Both the position numbers and the translations under genes were made by a program. From Micavibrio sp. UBA7689 (GTDB lineage Bacteria > Pseudomonadota > Alphaproteobacteria > Micavibrionales > Micavibrionaceae): a stretch of DNA of 29,769 nt. The notes under the pieces are model-generated. The model saw nothing but the letters and a program-made list of their open reading frames with translations. It had not been told where the DNA came from and did not search any database. This document shows positions 1 to 7,633 of this stretch, piece after piece. The stretch lies in the NCBI GenBank assembly GCA_002482805.1, contig DLGR01000001.1, forward strand, positions 1 to 29,769. Reading direction: 5' to 3'. Position 1 is the stretch's first letter; every line of letters starts with the position of its first letter.

Positions 1-599
1 CGGTGGATTATTTGATTCCGCCCAAAAGCACCGACCGCAAGGTGAAGGACTTCATGTCATTCATGGTTGAGAAGCTTAAACAGGACAAAGAAAAAGTCGT
101 GACGACCGCGCGGACGCTGGTTGAAAACGCCCGCTCCAACATGAACAACCAGCAGCGCATTCAAACCGTCGTGCTGCGCTTGCTCGAAGCCAGCACGTTT
201 GAAGAATTCATCCATATCATCACGATGGATATGTCGACGATGCTCGACACGGATATTTCCGTTCTGGTGGTTGAGTCTGACGGAACCGACATTCCGCATA
301 TCCACAATTCCGGTATCCGCGTTGTGCCCAAAGGCACGATCGACAAATGGATGGGCGGCAAGAACGCGCTGCTTCAGGCCAATATCAGCGGCATCGAAGT
401 TATTTACGGCGGCGCTTACACATTGGTGCAATCACAAGCCCTTCTCCGCGTCGATATTTCCATGAACACGCCGCCCGCTATTCTGGCATTCGGCAGCCGC
501 GACCCGCTGGCATTCGAAGAAGGTCAGGCGACCGAGCAAATCTCCTTCCTCGCCCGCGTGGTGGAACGTCAATTCAGAACGTGGCTTAGCCTTCCCTAG
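1..599 (+). CDS. DUF484 family protein, 5'-truncated by the window edge
   Basis: The frame is open to the left edge. The GTG at 3 is most likely an internal Val, because DUF484 proteins normally carry an N-terminal helical segment before the 'dyLipP' stretch seen at the first visible residues. About 198 residues are visible: a charged helix (KDFMSFMVEKLKQDKEKV), then a GAF-like fold with strands around ISVLVVES and AILAFGSRDP, ending in a helix rich in Arg and Phe. DUF484 is a GAF-related family of unknown biochemical role. In E. coli and many other proteobacteria it sits directly upstream of xerC, as it does here (stop at 599, xerC start at 609), so the two are almost certainly co-transcribed. 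The family call rests on fold pattern plus this synteny. Confidence 0.8.
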   Translation, partial: VDYLIPPKSTDRKVKDFMSFMVEKLKQDKEKVVTTARTLVENARSNMNNQQRIQTVVLRLLEASTFEEFIHIITMDMSTMLDTDISVLVVESDGTDIPHIHNSGIRVVPKGTIDKWMGGKNALLQANISGIEVIYGGAYTLVQSQALLRVDISMNTPPAILAFGSRDPLAFEEGQATEQISFLARVVERQFRTWLSLP

Positions 600-608
600 G
601 GGGAAAGC

Positions 609-1547
609 ATGACAATCAAACCCGAAATCCTTGAATGCTGTGCCCAAGACCTCGCCAAAGCGTTGAACGAATGGCAGTCATGGCTGAAGGTTGAAAAGAA
701 TGTTTCGCGGCACACCCTGCGCGCCTACACAGGCGACCTTTCCCAATTCGTGACCTTCCTCACCCGCCACAAAGCGCGGCAGATCAGCATGGCGGATGTA
801 TCCGACACATCACTCAACGAATTCCGCGCATGGATGTCGCGCCAAGCGATGGACGGACGCGGCAATGCATCCCGCGCGCGCACATTGTCGGGATTGAAAA
901 ACTTTTTATCGTGGGCTGACAAGCAAGGCCTCGCCCACAACGCCGCCATCAAAACCGTGCGCACGCCGAAAATGCCGCGCAAACTACCCAGACCTTTGCA
1001 CCAGAACCAAGCGATGAGCGTTTTGATGGAGGCAACAGGATCCGATTGGATCGGCATGCGCGACCGCGCGTTGTTCACACTCCTCTACGGATGCGGATTG
1101 CGTATCGACGAGGCATTATCCCTCAACGTCAAGGATATGCCGCGCGAAGGATTTTTGATTGTCACGGGTAAAGGCAGGAAAGAACGGCAAGTGCCCGTGC
1201 TCCCACTCGTCGAACGCGCGATCAACGAATACCGTGAAGTTTGCCCCTATCCCGAAGACGGATCGCGGCCTTTGTTTATAGGACAAAAGAACGGCAAACG
1301 TTTGCATCAAGGCGTGGCTCAAAAGTCCATGCGTGATTTGCGCCGCCAGTTAGGATTGCCGGAAACCGCAACGCCGCATGCCCTACGTCACTCTTTCGCC
1401 ACGCATCTTTTGCAGAACGGTGCGAATTTGCGCGAGATTCAAGAACTTCTCGGACACGCCTCGCTCTCGACAACCCAGCGTTACACCGATATAAATGCCG
1501 AAGAAATGATGAAGGTTTACCGCGCCGCACATCCGCGGAACAATTAA
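609..1547 (+). CDS. xerC: Tyrosine recombinase XerC
   Basis: Site-specific recombinase that, with XerD, resolves chromosome dimers at dif during division. The 312-aa length is normal for the family. The N-terminal SAM-like core-binding domain spans about residues 12-112 and the catalytic domain about 130-305. All catalytic residues are visible: Arg165 (GCGLRIDE), Lys188 (TGKGRKE), His257 and Arg260 (PHALRHSFATHLL), His283 (LGHASLSTTQ) and the nucleophile Tyr292 (RYTDI). The ATG has a purine-rich AGGGGGA Shine-Dalgarno about 4 nt upstream and follows the DUF484 stop by 9 nt. The DUF484-xerC pairing marks this as the housekeeping Xer protein, not an integrase of a mobile element. Confidence 0.93.
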   Translation: MTIKPEILECCAQDLAKALNEWQSWLKVEKNVSRHTLRAYTGDLSQFVTFLTRHKARQISMADVSDTSLNEFRAWMSRQAMDGRGNASRARTLSGLKNFLSWADKQGLAHNAAIKTVRTPKMPRKLPRPLHQNQAMSVLMEATGSDWIGMRDRALFTLLYGCGLRIDEALSLNVKDMPREGFLIVTGKGRKERQVPVLPLVERAINEYREVCPYPEDGSRPLFIGQKNGKRLHQGVAQKSMRDLRRQLGLPETATPHALRHSFATHLLQNGANLREIQELLGHASLSTTQRYTDINAEEMMKVYRAAHPRNN

Positions 1548-1584
1548 CTGAATTATTCGTTTACAATTTCAAAGGAGATATATC

Positions 1585-1950
1585 ATGGCCGAATACGTAG
1601 ATGGCTTCGTTTTGAACGTGCCGAAAAAATCGATTGCGACTTACAAGAAGATCGCGGAAAAAGCCGGAAAAATCTGGATGGAACACGGCGCACTTTCCTA
1701 TTACGAATGTGTGGGTGACGATTTGAAAGTCAAAATGGGCATCCCCTTTCCCAAGATGGCCAAAAGCAAACCGACAGATGTCGTAGTGTTTTCCTTTATT
1801 ACGTATAAATCCAGAAAACACCGTGATGCCGTCAACAAGAAAGTTATGAAAGACCCGCGTATGAACGCCATGATGCCTGAGAGCATGCCCATGCCGTTCG
1901 ACTGCAACAAAATGACCTATGGCGGCTTTAAAACCATTGTGAAAAAGTAG
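1585..1950 (+). CDS. DUF1428 family protein (YbaA-like)
   Basis: Small cytoplasmic protein of 121 aa, the usual length for DUF1428, whose fold is dimeric alpha/beta-barrel-like. Recognisable features are the opening YVDGFVLNVP, the central YYECVGDDL, the strand DVVVFSFITY, the KHRDAVNKKVMKDPRM helix and the terminal FDCNKMTYGGFK, which match the E. coli YbaA type. The biochemical role is not established for the family. Translation should be strong: AAAGGAG lies about 8 nt before the ATG in a leader resembling an ideal ribosome-binding site. It follows xerC by 37 nt on the same strand and may be read from the same transcript. A GC-rich hairpin (1979-2006) follows its stop. Confidence 0.85.
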   Translation: MAEYVDGFVLNVPKKSIATYKKIAEKAGKIWMEHGALSYYECVGDDLKVKMGIPFPKMAKSKPTDVVVFSFITYKSRKHRDAVNKKVMKDPRMNAMMPESMPMPFDCNKMTYGGFKTIVKK

Positions 1951-1978
1951 CCGAACTTCGAAAATCTTAAGGAACTTT

Positions 1979-2013
1979 CATACCCCGCCCGCGTTGGCGG
2001 GGTATGAATTTTA
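1979..2013 (+). terminator. GC-rich hairpin after the DUF1428 gene, overlapping the next start codon
   Basis: Perfect 11-bp inverted repeat CATACCCCGCC / GGCGGGGTATG (1979-1989 and 1996-2006) with the 6-nt loop CGCGTT, followed by AATTTTAAAA. The stem is strong, but the T tract is short (TTTT), so it is a mediocre intrinsic terminator. The ATG at 2004 of the following ORF lies inside the right arm, so the structure could alternatively control translation of that gene. Confidence 0.55.
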
Positions 2014-2441
2014 AAATCAGAGACAAAGACGGCCTTAAGGGCGGATTTAAAAATTACCTGATCGCGGCGGTCATGCTGGTCGCGCTCTGCTCCCTTGCCA
2101 TTGCAGGCCGTGCGAAGATTTCTGAGAAAAATCCCGAAGTTAAAGGCATCACATCTGTCGACCCCAACGATTTTGAGCCATTACGCGCCTCTGTCGTCAA
2201 TGACAGCCCGTCCAATTATACAATCGACGTGCGCAAATTCTCCAATATCGGCGTGAACGAGGAAGCCCCTTATTTTTCCGTCTATATCAGCGAGAATGTT
2301 CCGAAACAATGCGGCGATTTCCGCAATCTTGATCTGCCCTACGAGAAACCCGACAAATACAAACGCACGTTTGATCTTTCCGATCATAAAGACGTGCTGA
2401 AAGCCATAGATACATACAAATGCGTCGTAATCCGATCCTAG
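2004..2441 (+). CDS. Hypothetical protein with one N-terminal membrane anchor
   Basis: A 145-aa protein that I do not recognise. Residues 1-17 are basic, residues 18-34 (YLIAAVMLVALCSLAIA) form one hydrophobic helix, and the remaining 110 residues are polar. It is therefore probably a single-pass inner-membrane protein with a periplasmic domain, or a protein with an uncleaved signal anchor. Two cysteines outside the membrane (Cys103 and Cys140) could form a disulfide; this is inference. The start is uncertain: the ATG at 2004 lies in the right arm of a strong hairpin and has no canonical Shine-Dalgarno directly upstream. AAGGA at 1970-1974 would be brought near it only if the hairpin formed. 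Its stop overlaps the lpd stop on the other strand by a few bases. Confidence 0.6.
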   Translation: MNFKIRDKDGLKGGFKNYLIAAVMLVALCSLAIAGRAKISEKNPEVKGITSVDPNDFEPLRASVVNDSPSNYTIDVRKFSNIGVNEEAPYFSVYISENVPKQCGDFRNLDLPYEKPDKYKRTFDLSDHKDVLKAIDTYKCVVIRS

Positions 2442-3835
2442 ATATGAATGGGCCGTCCGTGAACGGCAAGCGCAGCTTCTTTCGTCACCTCTTCCAAGGT
2501 GGGATGGGCGTGACAAGTACGGGCGATGTCTTCGCTGCTGGCCCCAAATTCCATCGCGATTACCACTTCCGCAATAAGCGTCCCGGCTTCGGGACCGACA
2601 ATATGGCAGCCTAAGACTTTATCCGTCTTGGCATCCGCTATAATCTTCACAAAACCTTCGACAGCATTCATCGCGCGCGCGCGGCCATTCGCCATGAACG
2701 GGAATTTCCCGATCTTGTATTGTGTTCCCGTCTCTTTGAGTTGCTCTTCGGTTTTTCCGACCGTCGCAACTTCGGGATAGGTGTATACGACGCCCGGGAT
2801 CAGGTTGTAATCTATGTGCGGTTTTTGCCCTGCGAGTTCCTCGGCCAGCGCCATTCCTTCGTCTTCAGCTTTGTGCGCCAGCATCGGCCCCACGATCACA
2901 TCGCCGATAGCATATATGCCATCGACATTGGTTTTGAAATGCCCGTTGGTAACGATGCGTCCGCGGTTGTCTGTTTCCACACCCGCTTCTTTCAGACCCA
3001 AACCATCGGTATAAGCCTTGCGGCCCACGGCCACCAGAACGACATCTGCGGTCAGCGTTTCAGATGATCCTCCCGCAGCGGGTTCGACTTTTAATTCCAC
3101 GCCCTTTTTGGAAACAGTTGCGCCCGTGCATTTTGAAGAAAGTTTGAAGGTCAGGCCTTGTTTGGTGAGTATTTTCTGCGCTTCCTTGGCAACTTCGTTG
3201 TCCATGCCGGGCAGGATCCGGTCGAGATATTCGATCACGCTGACTTTGGAGCCCAGGCGCGACCATACGGAGCCAAGCTCCAACCCGATAACACCCGCGC
3301 CGATCACGATCATGCTTTCGGGGACTTTATCCAATGCCAGCGCGCCCGTGCTTGATACGATTTGTTTTTCATCGATGGTAATGCCGGGAAGCGATACGAC
3401 ATCGGAGCCTGTGGCGATGATGATGTTCTTCGCATCGTACGTCGTACCGCCGACGGAAACTTTTCCCTTACCCGCAACTTTGCCTTCGCCCTTCAGCCAG
3501 TCGATCTTGTTTTTCTTGAACAGGAATTCGATGCCCGATGTGTTCGCCGTGACAACTTTTTCTTTATGGCCCATCATGCCTTTCAGATCGAGCTGGATGC
3601 CCGACAACTGGATGCCGAGGTCTTTGAAATGATGCTGGGCGGAATCGTATTTTTCAGAGGCGTGGAGCAAGGCCTTGGACGGGATGCACCCCACCCGCAG
3701 GCACGTGCCGCCGAGCTTGGGCTCCTTCTCCACACAGGCGACTTTCATCCCCAGTTGGGCGCAACGGATGGCGCACACATAGCCGCCGGGGCCGGCGCCG
3801 ATAACAATCACATCATAGGAGTTGGAAGCAGCCAT
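2438..3835 (-). CDS. lpd: Dihydrolipoamide dehydrogenase (E3 of 2-oxoglutarate dehydrogenase)
   Basis: FAD-dependent enzyme that reoxidises the dihydrolipoyl group of the E2 subunit (SucB here) with NAD+. From the ATG at 3835 it is 465 aa. Visible motifs are the FAD-binding IGAGPGG near residues 12-18, the redox-active disulfide Cys45/Cys50 in GGTCLRVGCIPSK, the NAD-binding VIGAGVIGLELG in the middle, and the C-terminal catalytic pair His444/Glu449 in HAHPTLEE. An in-frame TTG at 3889 would add 18 unconserved residues. I prefer 3835 because a plausible promoter (3861-3888) lies between the two and the family starts just before the FAD motif. Lpd is the distal member of the scattered suc cluster. 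It may also serve pyruvate dehydrogenase, which is not in this window. Confidence 0.96.
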   Translation of the reverse strand: MAASNSYDVIVIGAGPGGYVCAIRCAQLGMKVACVEKEPKLGGTCLRVGCIPSKALLHASEKYDSAQHHFKDLGIQLSGIQLDLKGMMGHKEKVVTANTSGIEFLFKKNKIDWLKGEGKVAGKGKVSVGGTTYDAKNIIIATGSDVVSLPGITIDEKQIVSSTGALALDKVPESMIVIGAGVIGLELGSVWSRLGSKVSVIEYLDRILPGMDNEVAKEAQKILTKQGLTFKLSSKCTGATVSKKGVELKVEPAAGGSSETLTADVVLVAVGRKAYTDGLGLKEAGVETDNRGRIVTNGHFKTNVDGIYAIGDVIVGPMLAHKAEDEGMALAEELAGQKPHIDYNLIPGVVYTYPEVATVGKTEEQLKETGTQYKIGKFPFMANGRARAMNAVEGFVKIIADAKTDKVLGCHIVGPEAGTLIAEVVIAMEFGASSEDIARTCHAHPTLEEVTKEAALAVHGRPIHI

Positions 3836-3860
3836 CAGAGTATCCACAAGTCTTTGAGTT

Positions 3861-3888
3861 AATTTAAAAGTCGGAAAAGGAATGTCCA
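3861..3888 (-). promoter_or_regulatory. Candidate sigma-70-type promoter for lpd
   Basis: On the minus strand, TGGACA (3883-3888), a 16-bp spacer, and TAAATT (3861-3866). A transcript starting about 7 nt downstream would give a leader of roughly 20 nt before the ATG at 3835, and would exclude the upstream in-frame TTG at 3889. Confidence 0.4.
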
Positions 3889-3946
3889 ACCCTTGTACCG
3901 TATGGAATTAACCAAATCCACCGTGAAATTATTGTCATAATTTATG

Positions 3947-3976
3947 TTGACACAATGCAGCAAGATCGTTTATCAG
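3947..3976 (+). promoter_or_regulatory. Candidate sigma-70-type promoter for the 4020-6264 unit
   Basis: Consensus -35 TTGACA (3947-3952), then an 18-bp spacer and TATCAG (3971-3976). The -35 is perfect and the -10 is weak (4 of 6). It lies in the 130-bp divergent region between lpd and the 416-aa ORF, about 45 nt before that start codon. Confidence 0.4.
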
Positions 3977-4019
3977 ATATTGTAAATATGAGAGAGTAAT
4001 CTCCGAGGGTGTTTAGAGT

Positions 4020-5270
4020 ATGAGTCACGATCCGATCATCAAGCTCGATTTGGAAAATAATTCCTGGCACAGGCACGTCCTGACGTCTTTGGGCGTCCCC
4101 CTTGTTTCTCACGATATACGAGCGTTGATGCCGCCCGGTTTCAAGGAACCGGAAATCAAGATTCTCGTAGAGCGCCCGAAATGTTTCCAACTCATTCGGG
4201 CGTTATTTTTTTCCAGCCAAAATTGCCACATGGTTTCCGGCCAGGAAGACTGGAGCAAGCTTCCTCTCTGCACGACCAACGTCGATACAGCGAAACAAAT
4301 GCCCGGAGAGCTGGCGCCCGGCATTCCGATTTTGCGCCCGACCGCGCAATTGATGGTACAAGACGTCAATCTTCGCCTGCGTTTCAACATCGACCCCAAT
4401 GCACGCAGTCTGAGCAACCCGCTCGGCATGACAAACCTTGATTACAACGAAAAGACTTTAATGGCGGCATCTGAAACCATTCACCGCATCACGAACCGCG
4501 ACGAACGCGAACTGGAAATGGAACCCGGTGAATCGTTGGAAATGGGATATAATCGATTCCACCGTAAATACCGCCGCGCCGGATCTCCCGCCCATTCCGA
4601 CGGCATTCCATTTCAGGAATTGGTGCCCTATAGCGGCATCGTGACCGCACGCACGACCTATGCCGTGCTTATCAAACACCCCACCCAAGATTGCGCGATT
4701 TTGTTCGAAGTGTGCGAAGACCGTTATGACACGCTGATGGAAACGCTCAACAAACGCCATGTGGGACTATACGAACTGGAAATGGAGCCAAAACAGGTTT
4801 TCGGAACATTGCCCAACAATGCAAAAACACCCGAAGGTTTCCGCAACTTCGTCCATGATTTTATGGATGGCGTTGGCACCTACATCGTGAAAAACGTAAA
4901 GGACTGCACCACCAATGAACGCAGCAAAGCGGAAATCGCAGCATCCTACATAGACAGCTATCACGGCGATTGCAGCTTTTTGACCAAGCTCGGCACAACA
5001 CCGGTTTTCAACAAGGCAGGAAAATGCCTCCTCTCCCACCAATACGCCCTGATGAACAGCTTCCCGCTGGAACGGGCCTTACAGATGGCCAACAAGGACC
5101 TTTCGGGACGTTCGGAGCGCCTGCACATCGAACGCATGCGTTATACAAAAGACTTTTTACGCCCCGACGATTCCAATCTCGGCCAAGGCTCGCAAGTATT
5201 GCATTTCGAGGCAGCACACAGGCAAAAGCGTGACGCCACTGCGGCACAGCCCGTCTTTATCGCCGCGTAA
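4020..5270 (+). CDS. Hypothetical 416-aa protein, function unknown
   Basis: No signal peptide or membrane segment is visible, so a cytoplasmic soluble protein is expected. Two regions contain the same hexapeptide ELEMEP (residues 164-169 and 252-257). The stretch from about 205 to 257 (RTTYAVLIKH, ILFEVCEDRYDTL, GLYELEMEP) has the alternating strand pattern and acidic pairs reminiscent of CYTH/triphosphate-tunnel proteins, but the N-terminal ExExK signature is not seen, so I treat this only as a weak hint. Seven cysteines are scattered without an obvious metal motif. The ATG has GAGGG about 11 nt upstream. The downstream deaminase-like gene starts 40 nt after the stop on the same strand, so the two probably form an operon. 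It lies between sucB and lpd on the opposite strand to both. Confidence 0.75.
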   Translation: MSHDPIIKLDLENNSWHRHVLTSLGVPLVSHDIRALMPPGFKEPEIKILVERPKCFQLIRALFFSSQNCHMVSGQEDWSKLPLCTTNVDTAKQMPGELAPGIPILRPTAQLMVQDVNLRLRFNIDPNARSLSNPLGMTNLDYNEKTLMAASETIHRITNRDERELEMEPGESLEMGYNRFHRKYRRAGSPAHSDGIPFQELVPYSGIVTARTTYAVLIKHPTQDCAILFEVCEDRYDTLMETLNKRHVGLYELEMEPKQVFGTLPNNAKTPEGFRNFVHDFMDGVGTYIVKNVKDCTTNERSKAEIAASYIDSYHGDCSFLTKLGTTPVFNKAGKCLLSHQYALMNSFPLERALQMANKDLSGRSERLHIERMRYTKDFLRPDDSNLGQGSQVLHFEAAHRQKRDATAAQPVFIAA

Positions 5271-5310
5271 ACCGCCTTGGCAATCCGGCTATAAAGGCTA
5301 TACTTTCCCC

Positions 5311-6264
5311 ATGATTTTCGACGAACCGTTTTCGGCCATGCAGGCCGCCGTGGATATTGTGGGCACTTCCCCCCACCCCGCCAACAAAGTGGCCGCCACG
5401 GTTTTCGGGCTGGGATACGGCCTGTCCCACACCAATTACTGGCCCATTCCCATTTTCGAAAAATTCGGCATGAATACCGACATAGGCAATTCGTCCGGCA
5501 CCGTGCACGCCGAAACCGCGTGTATTTTAAAGGCCGCACACGCGACCGAAGGCGGCAGCCTGTGCGTGACCGACCCCTTCTGCCCCAACTGCGCCAAAAA
5601 TATCGCCGAAGCGGGCATCAAAAAAATCTATATCGACCACAAAGGATTCGATAAGGATTTCTTCAAACGCCGCAGCGGACATTTCGAAACCATGTCGATG
5701 CAGATTTGCGAAAAAGCGGGCATCGCCGTATATGAACTCTGGCGCAAGGACGAACGCCTGGTTCCAATCTTCGAACCTCCCGCCAATTATTTCGTATCCG
5801 AGGATTCCCCCGTGTACAGAGAACCCATCGAGGACGCGTCCGAAGGCGTATTCAACGACGTAATCGCGCAGGGTTTCAAAATTCACAACAAACGAAAATT
5901 CAGCGTGGTATTTGCGAAAGACGGCAAAGGCAAATGTATAGCCCTGACCGCACGCGGCCATGCCGTGACGGGCTTTACCACAGAGGATCCCGATGACATC
6001 AAGGCGCTCGAGCAGCACGAGCACAAATACAATCTTTTTCAAGAACCCGTGAACCGCATGTTGATGTATCTGGCGCGCCACGGCATGAAACCGATGGAGG
6101 GATATTTCTTTTCTTCAGCAGTTCCCACCAGCCGCGAGCAGGTTAATTTGGCGGGCGCAGGTATCAAACGCATCACGGTGGGTGATTTGACAAAAGCCCG
6201 CGACGCGGATTCATTGACCGCGATGAAGCAATTGTCCGAAGCGGGCATCATTTCCTACACATAA
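5311..6264 (+). CDS. Deaminase-like protein with a second, metal-less deaminase half
   Basis: A 317-aa protein. The N-terminal half (about residues 20-115) has the zinc-dependent cytidine/deoxycytidylate deaminase signature: His66 and Glu68 (VHAETACI) and Cys91/Cys94 (DPFCPNC), followed by IAEAGIKKIYID. The C-terminal half (about 195-295) repeats the same secondary-structure order and ends with LAGAGIKRITVGD. However, NRM (248-250) replaces HAE and VPTSRE (271-276) replaces the PCxxC loop, so it should not bind zinc. The active substrate cannot be read from sequence. I chose ATG 5311; a GTG at 5230 would overlap the upstream gene by 41 nt and add residues without family character. It is co-directional with the 416-aa gene and ends at a strong terminator. 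Confidence 0.82.
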   Translation: MIFDEPFSAMQAAVDIVGTSPHPANKVAATVFGLGYGLSHTNYWPIPIFEKFGMNTDIGNSSGTVHAETACILKAAHATEGGSLCVTDPFCPNCAKNIAEAGIKKIYIDHKGFDKDFFKRRSGHFETMSMQICEKAGIAVYELWRKDERLVPIFEPPANYFVSEDSPVYREPIEDASEGVFNDVIAQGFKIHNKRKFSVVFAKDGKGKCIALTARGHAVTGFTTEDPDDIKALEQHEHKYNLFQEPVNRMLMYLARHGMKPMEGYFFSSAVPTSREQVNLAGAGIKRITVGDLTKARDADSLTAMKQLSEAGIISYT

Positions 6265-6294
6265 GAAAAACCCCGCATGATGCGGGGCTTTTTG
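6265..6294. terminator. Bidirectional intrinsic terminator between the deaminase gene and sucB
   Basis: Stem CCCCGCA (6271-6277) / TGCGGGG (6281-6287) with loop TGA, preceded by AAAAA and followed by CTTTTT. Both strands give a GC stem followed by a T tract, so it can end transcription of the plus-strand deaminase gene (stop 6264) and of minus-strand sucB (stop 6298). Confidence 0.9.
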
Positions 6295-6297
6295 TGA

Positions 6298-7563
6298 TTA
6301 CATTTCGAGCACGAGACGCTGCGGGTCTTCGATCGCCTGTTTGATGCGTACGAGGAAGCTCACCGCTTCCTTTCCGTCGATGATGCGGTGATCGTAGGAC
6401 ATAGCCACATACATGATCGGGCGTGCCTCGATCGCGCCGTTGGGCATAACGACAGGGCGTTTGACGATGTTATGCATGCCCAGAATGGCAACCTGCGGTG
6501 TGTTGAGGATCGGTGTGGACAGCATGGAGCCGAAAATACCGCCGTTCGTGATCGTGAACGTGCCGCCTTTCATTTCATCCATAGTGACCTTGCCGTCTTT
6601 GGCGCGCGCACCGACATCGGCGATGTCTTTTTCGATTTGCGCCATGTTTTTCGTGTCGCAGTCTTTGATGACAGGAACGATTAAACCTTGGGGCGTCGAT
6701 ACGGCAATGCCAAGATCGTAATAATTTTTGTAGATAATGTCGTCGCCGTCGATTTCCGCGTTCACTGCCGGGAATTCTTTCAGCGCGTTGATGGCGGCCT
6801 TCACAAAGAACGACATGAAACCGAGTTTGACGCCGAATTTCTTTTCGAAGGCGTCTTTATACGTTTCGCGCATCTTCATGACATTGGTCATGTCGACTTC
6901 GTTGAACGTGGTCAGCATCGCTGCTGTATTCTGCGCTTCTTTCAAACGCTTTGCGATGGATTGGCGCAGACGCGTCATTTTCACGCGCTCTTCACGCGGT
7001 CCCGTGGCGCGCGGAATGTGCGGCGCGGCAGGCTGTTGCGGCGGCGATTGCTTGACGGGTGCGGGTGAGCCGCCTTCCATATGATTGATGACATCTCCCT
7101 TGGTAACGCGGCCGTCTTTGCCCGTCCCTTCGACAGAGGATGCATTGATATTGTTTTCCGCCATAAGTTTGTTGGCGGCTGGGCCGTTGCGGCCCGCATC
7201 GTCGGGCGCGGCCACAGCGGACGTGTCGGCCGTGGGTGCGGATTGTAGGGCCACGGCAGGCACGGGTTTTGAAGGCGGCGGCGCGACAGGATCGGCCTTC
7301 GGTGCGTTTTTCGTATCGTTGGAAACTGCACCGACGCCTATTTCACCCAAAATGGCGCCGACGCCGACATTGGAGCCTTCTTTCGCGATGATGCGGGAAA
7401 GCACACCGGCGGAGGGCGCGTTGACTTCGAGCGTGACTTTGTCGGTTTCCAGTTCGCAAACCGTTTCATCGGCGGCAACGGCATCGCCTTCTTTTTTCAA
7501 CCACTTGGCAACGGTTGCTTCGGAAACGGATTCACCGAGTGTGGGGACTTTGATTTCGGCCAT
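6298..7563 (-). CDS. sucB: 2-oxoglutarate dehydrogenase E2, dihydrolipoyl succinyltransferase
   Basis: Core subunit of the OGDH complex; it transfers the succinyl group from lipoamide to CoA. The 421-aa protein has the classic order. The lipoyl domain is residues 1-75, with lipoyl-Lys42 in ETDKVTLEV. An Ala/Pro-rich linker of about 40 residues follows, then the peripheral-subunit-binding domain (about 120-160, NGPAANKLMAENN...GTGKDGRVTKGDV), a second linker, and the catalytic domain from about 190 with His392 and Asp396 in SYDHRIIDGKEAV. The start at 7563 (MAEIKVPTLGESV) is preferred over the in-frame ATG at 7569 because AAGAAG then lies at proper spacing. It is separated from sucA by two unrelated genes, which is unusual; the sucA-sucB pair is normally adjacent. 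Confidence 0.96.
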   Translation of the reverse strand: MAEIKVPTLGESVSEATVAKWLKKEGDAVAADETVCELETDKVTLEVNAPSAGVLSRIIAKEGSNVGVGAILGEIGVGAVSNDTKNAPKADPVAPPPSKPVPAVALQSAPTADTSAVAAPDDAGRNGPAANKLMAENNINASSVEGTGKDGRVTKGDVINHMEGGSPAPVKQSPPQQPAAPHIPRATGPREERVKMTRLRQSIAKRLKEAQNTAAMLTTFNEVDMTNVMKMRETYKDAFEKKFGVKLGFMSFFVKAAINALKEFPAVNAEIDGDDIIYKNYYDLGIAVSTPQGLIVPVIKDCDTKNMAQIEKDIADVGARAKDGKVTMDEMKGGTFTITNGGIFGSMLSTPILNTPQVAILGMHNIVKRPVVMPNGAIEARPIMYVAMSYDHRIIDGKEAVSFLVRIKQAIEDPQRLVLEM

Positions 7564-7633
7564 GGTCATCTTCTTTGTATAGGCGTTGTATTATGCGCCC
7601 AATGTGAAGGATGAAGGCCGCAAGGTCAATAGT

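Noticed and set aside
609..1547. XerC as evidence for an integrated mobile element
   Set aside because: It is adjacent to DUF484, the classical housekeeping context, and no attachment-site repeats, phage genes or composition shift were seen nearby.
3836..3889. Longer Lpd from TTG 3889
   Set aside because: The extension is not typical of the family, has no clear ribosome-binding site, and a plausible promoter lies inside it.
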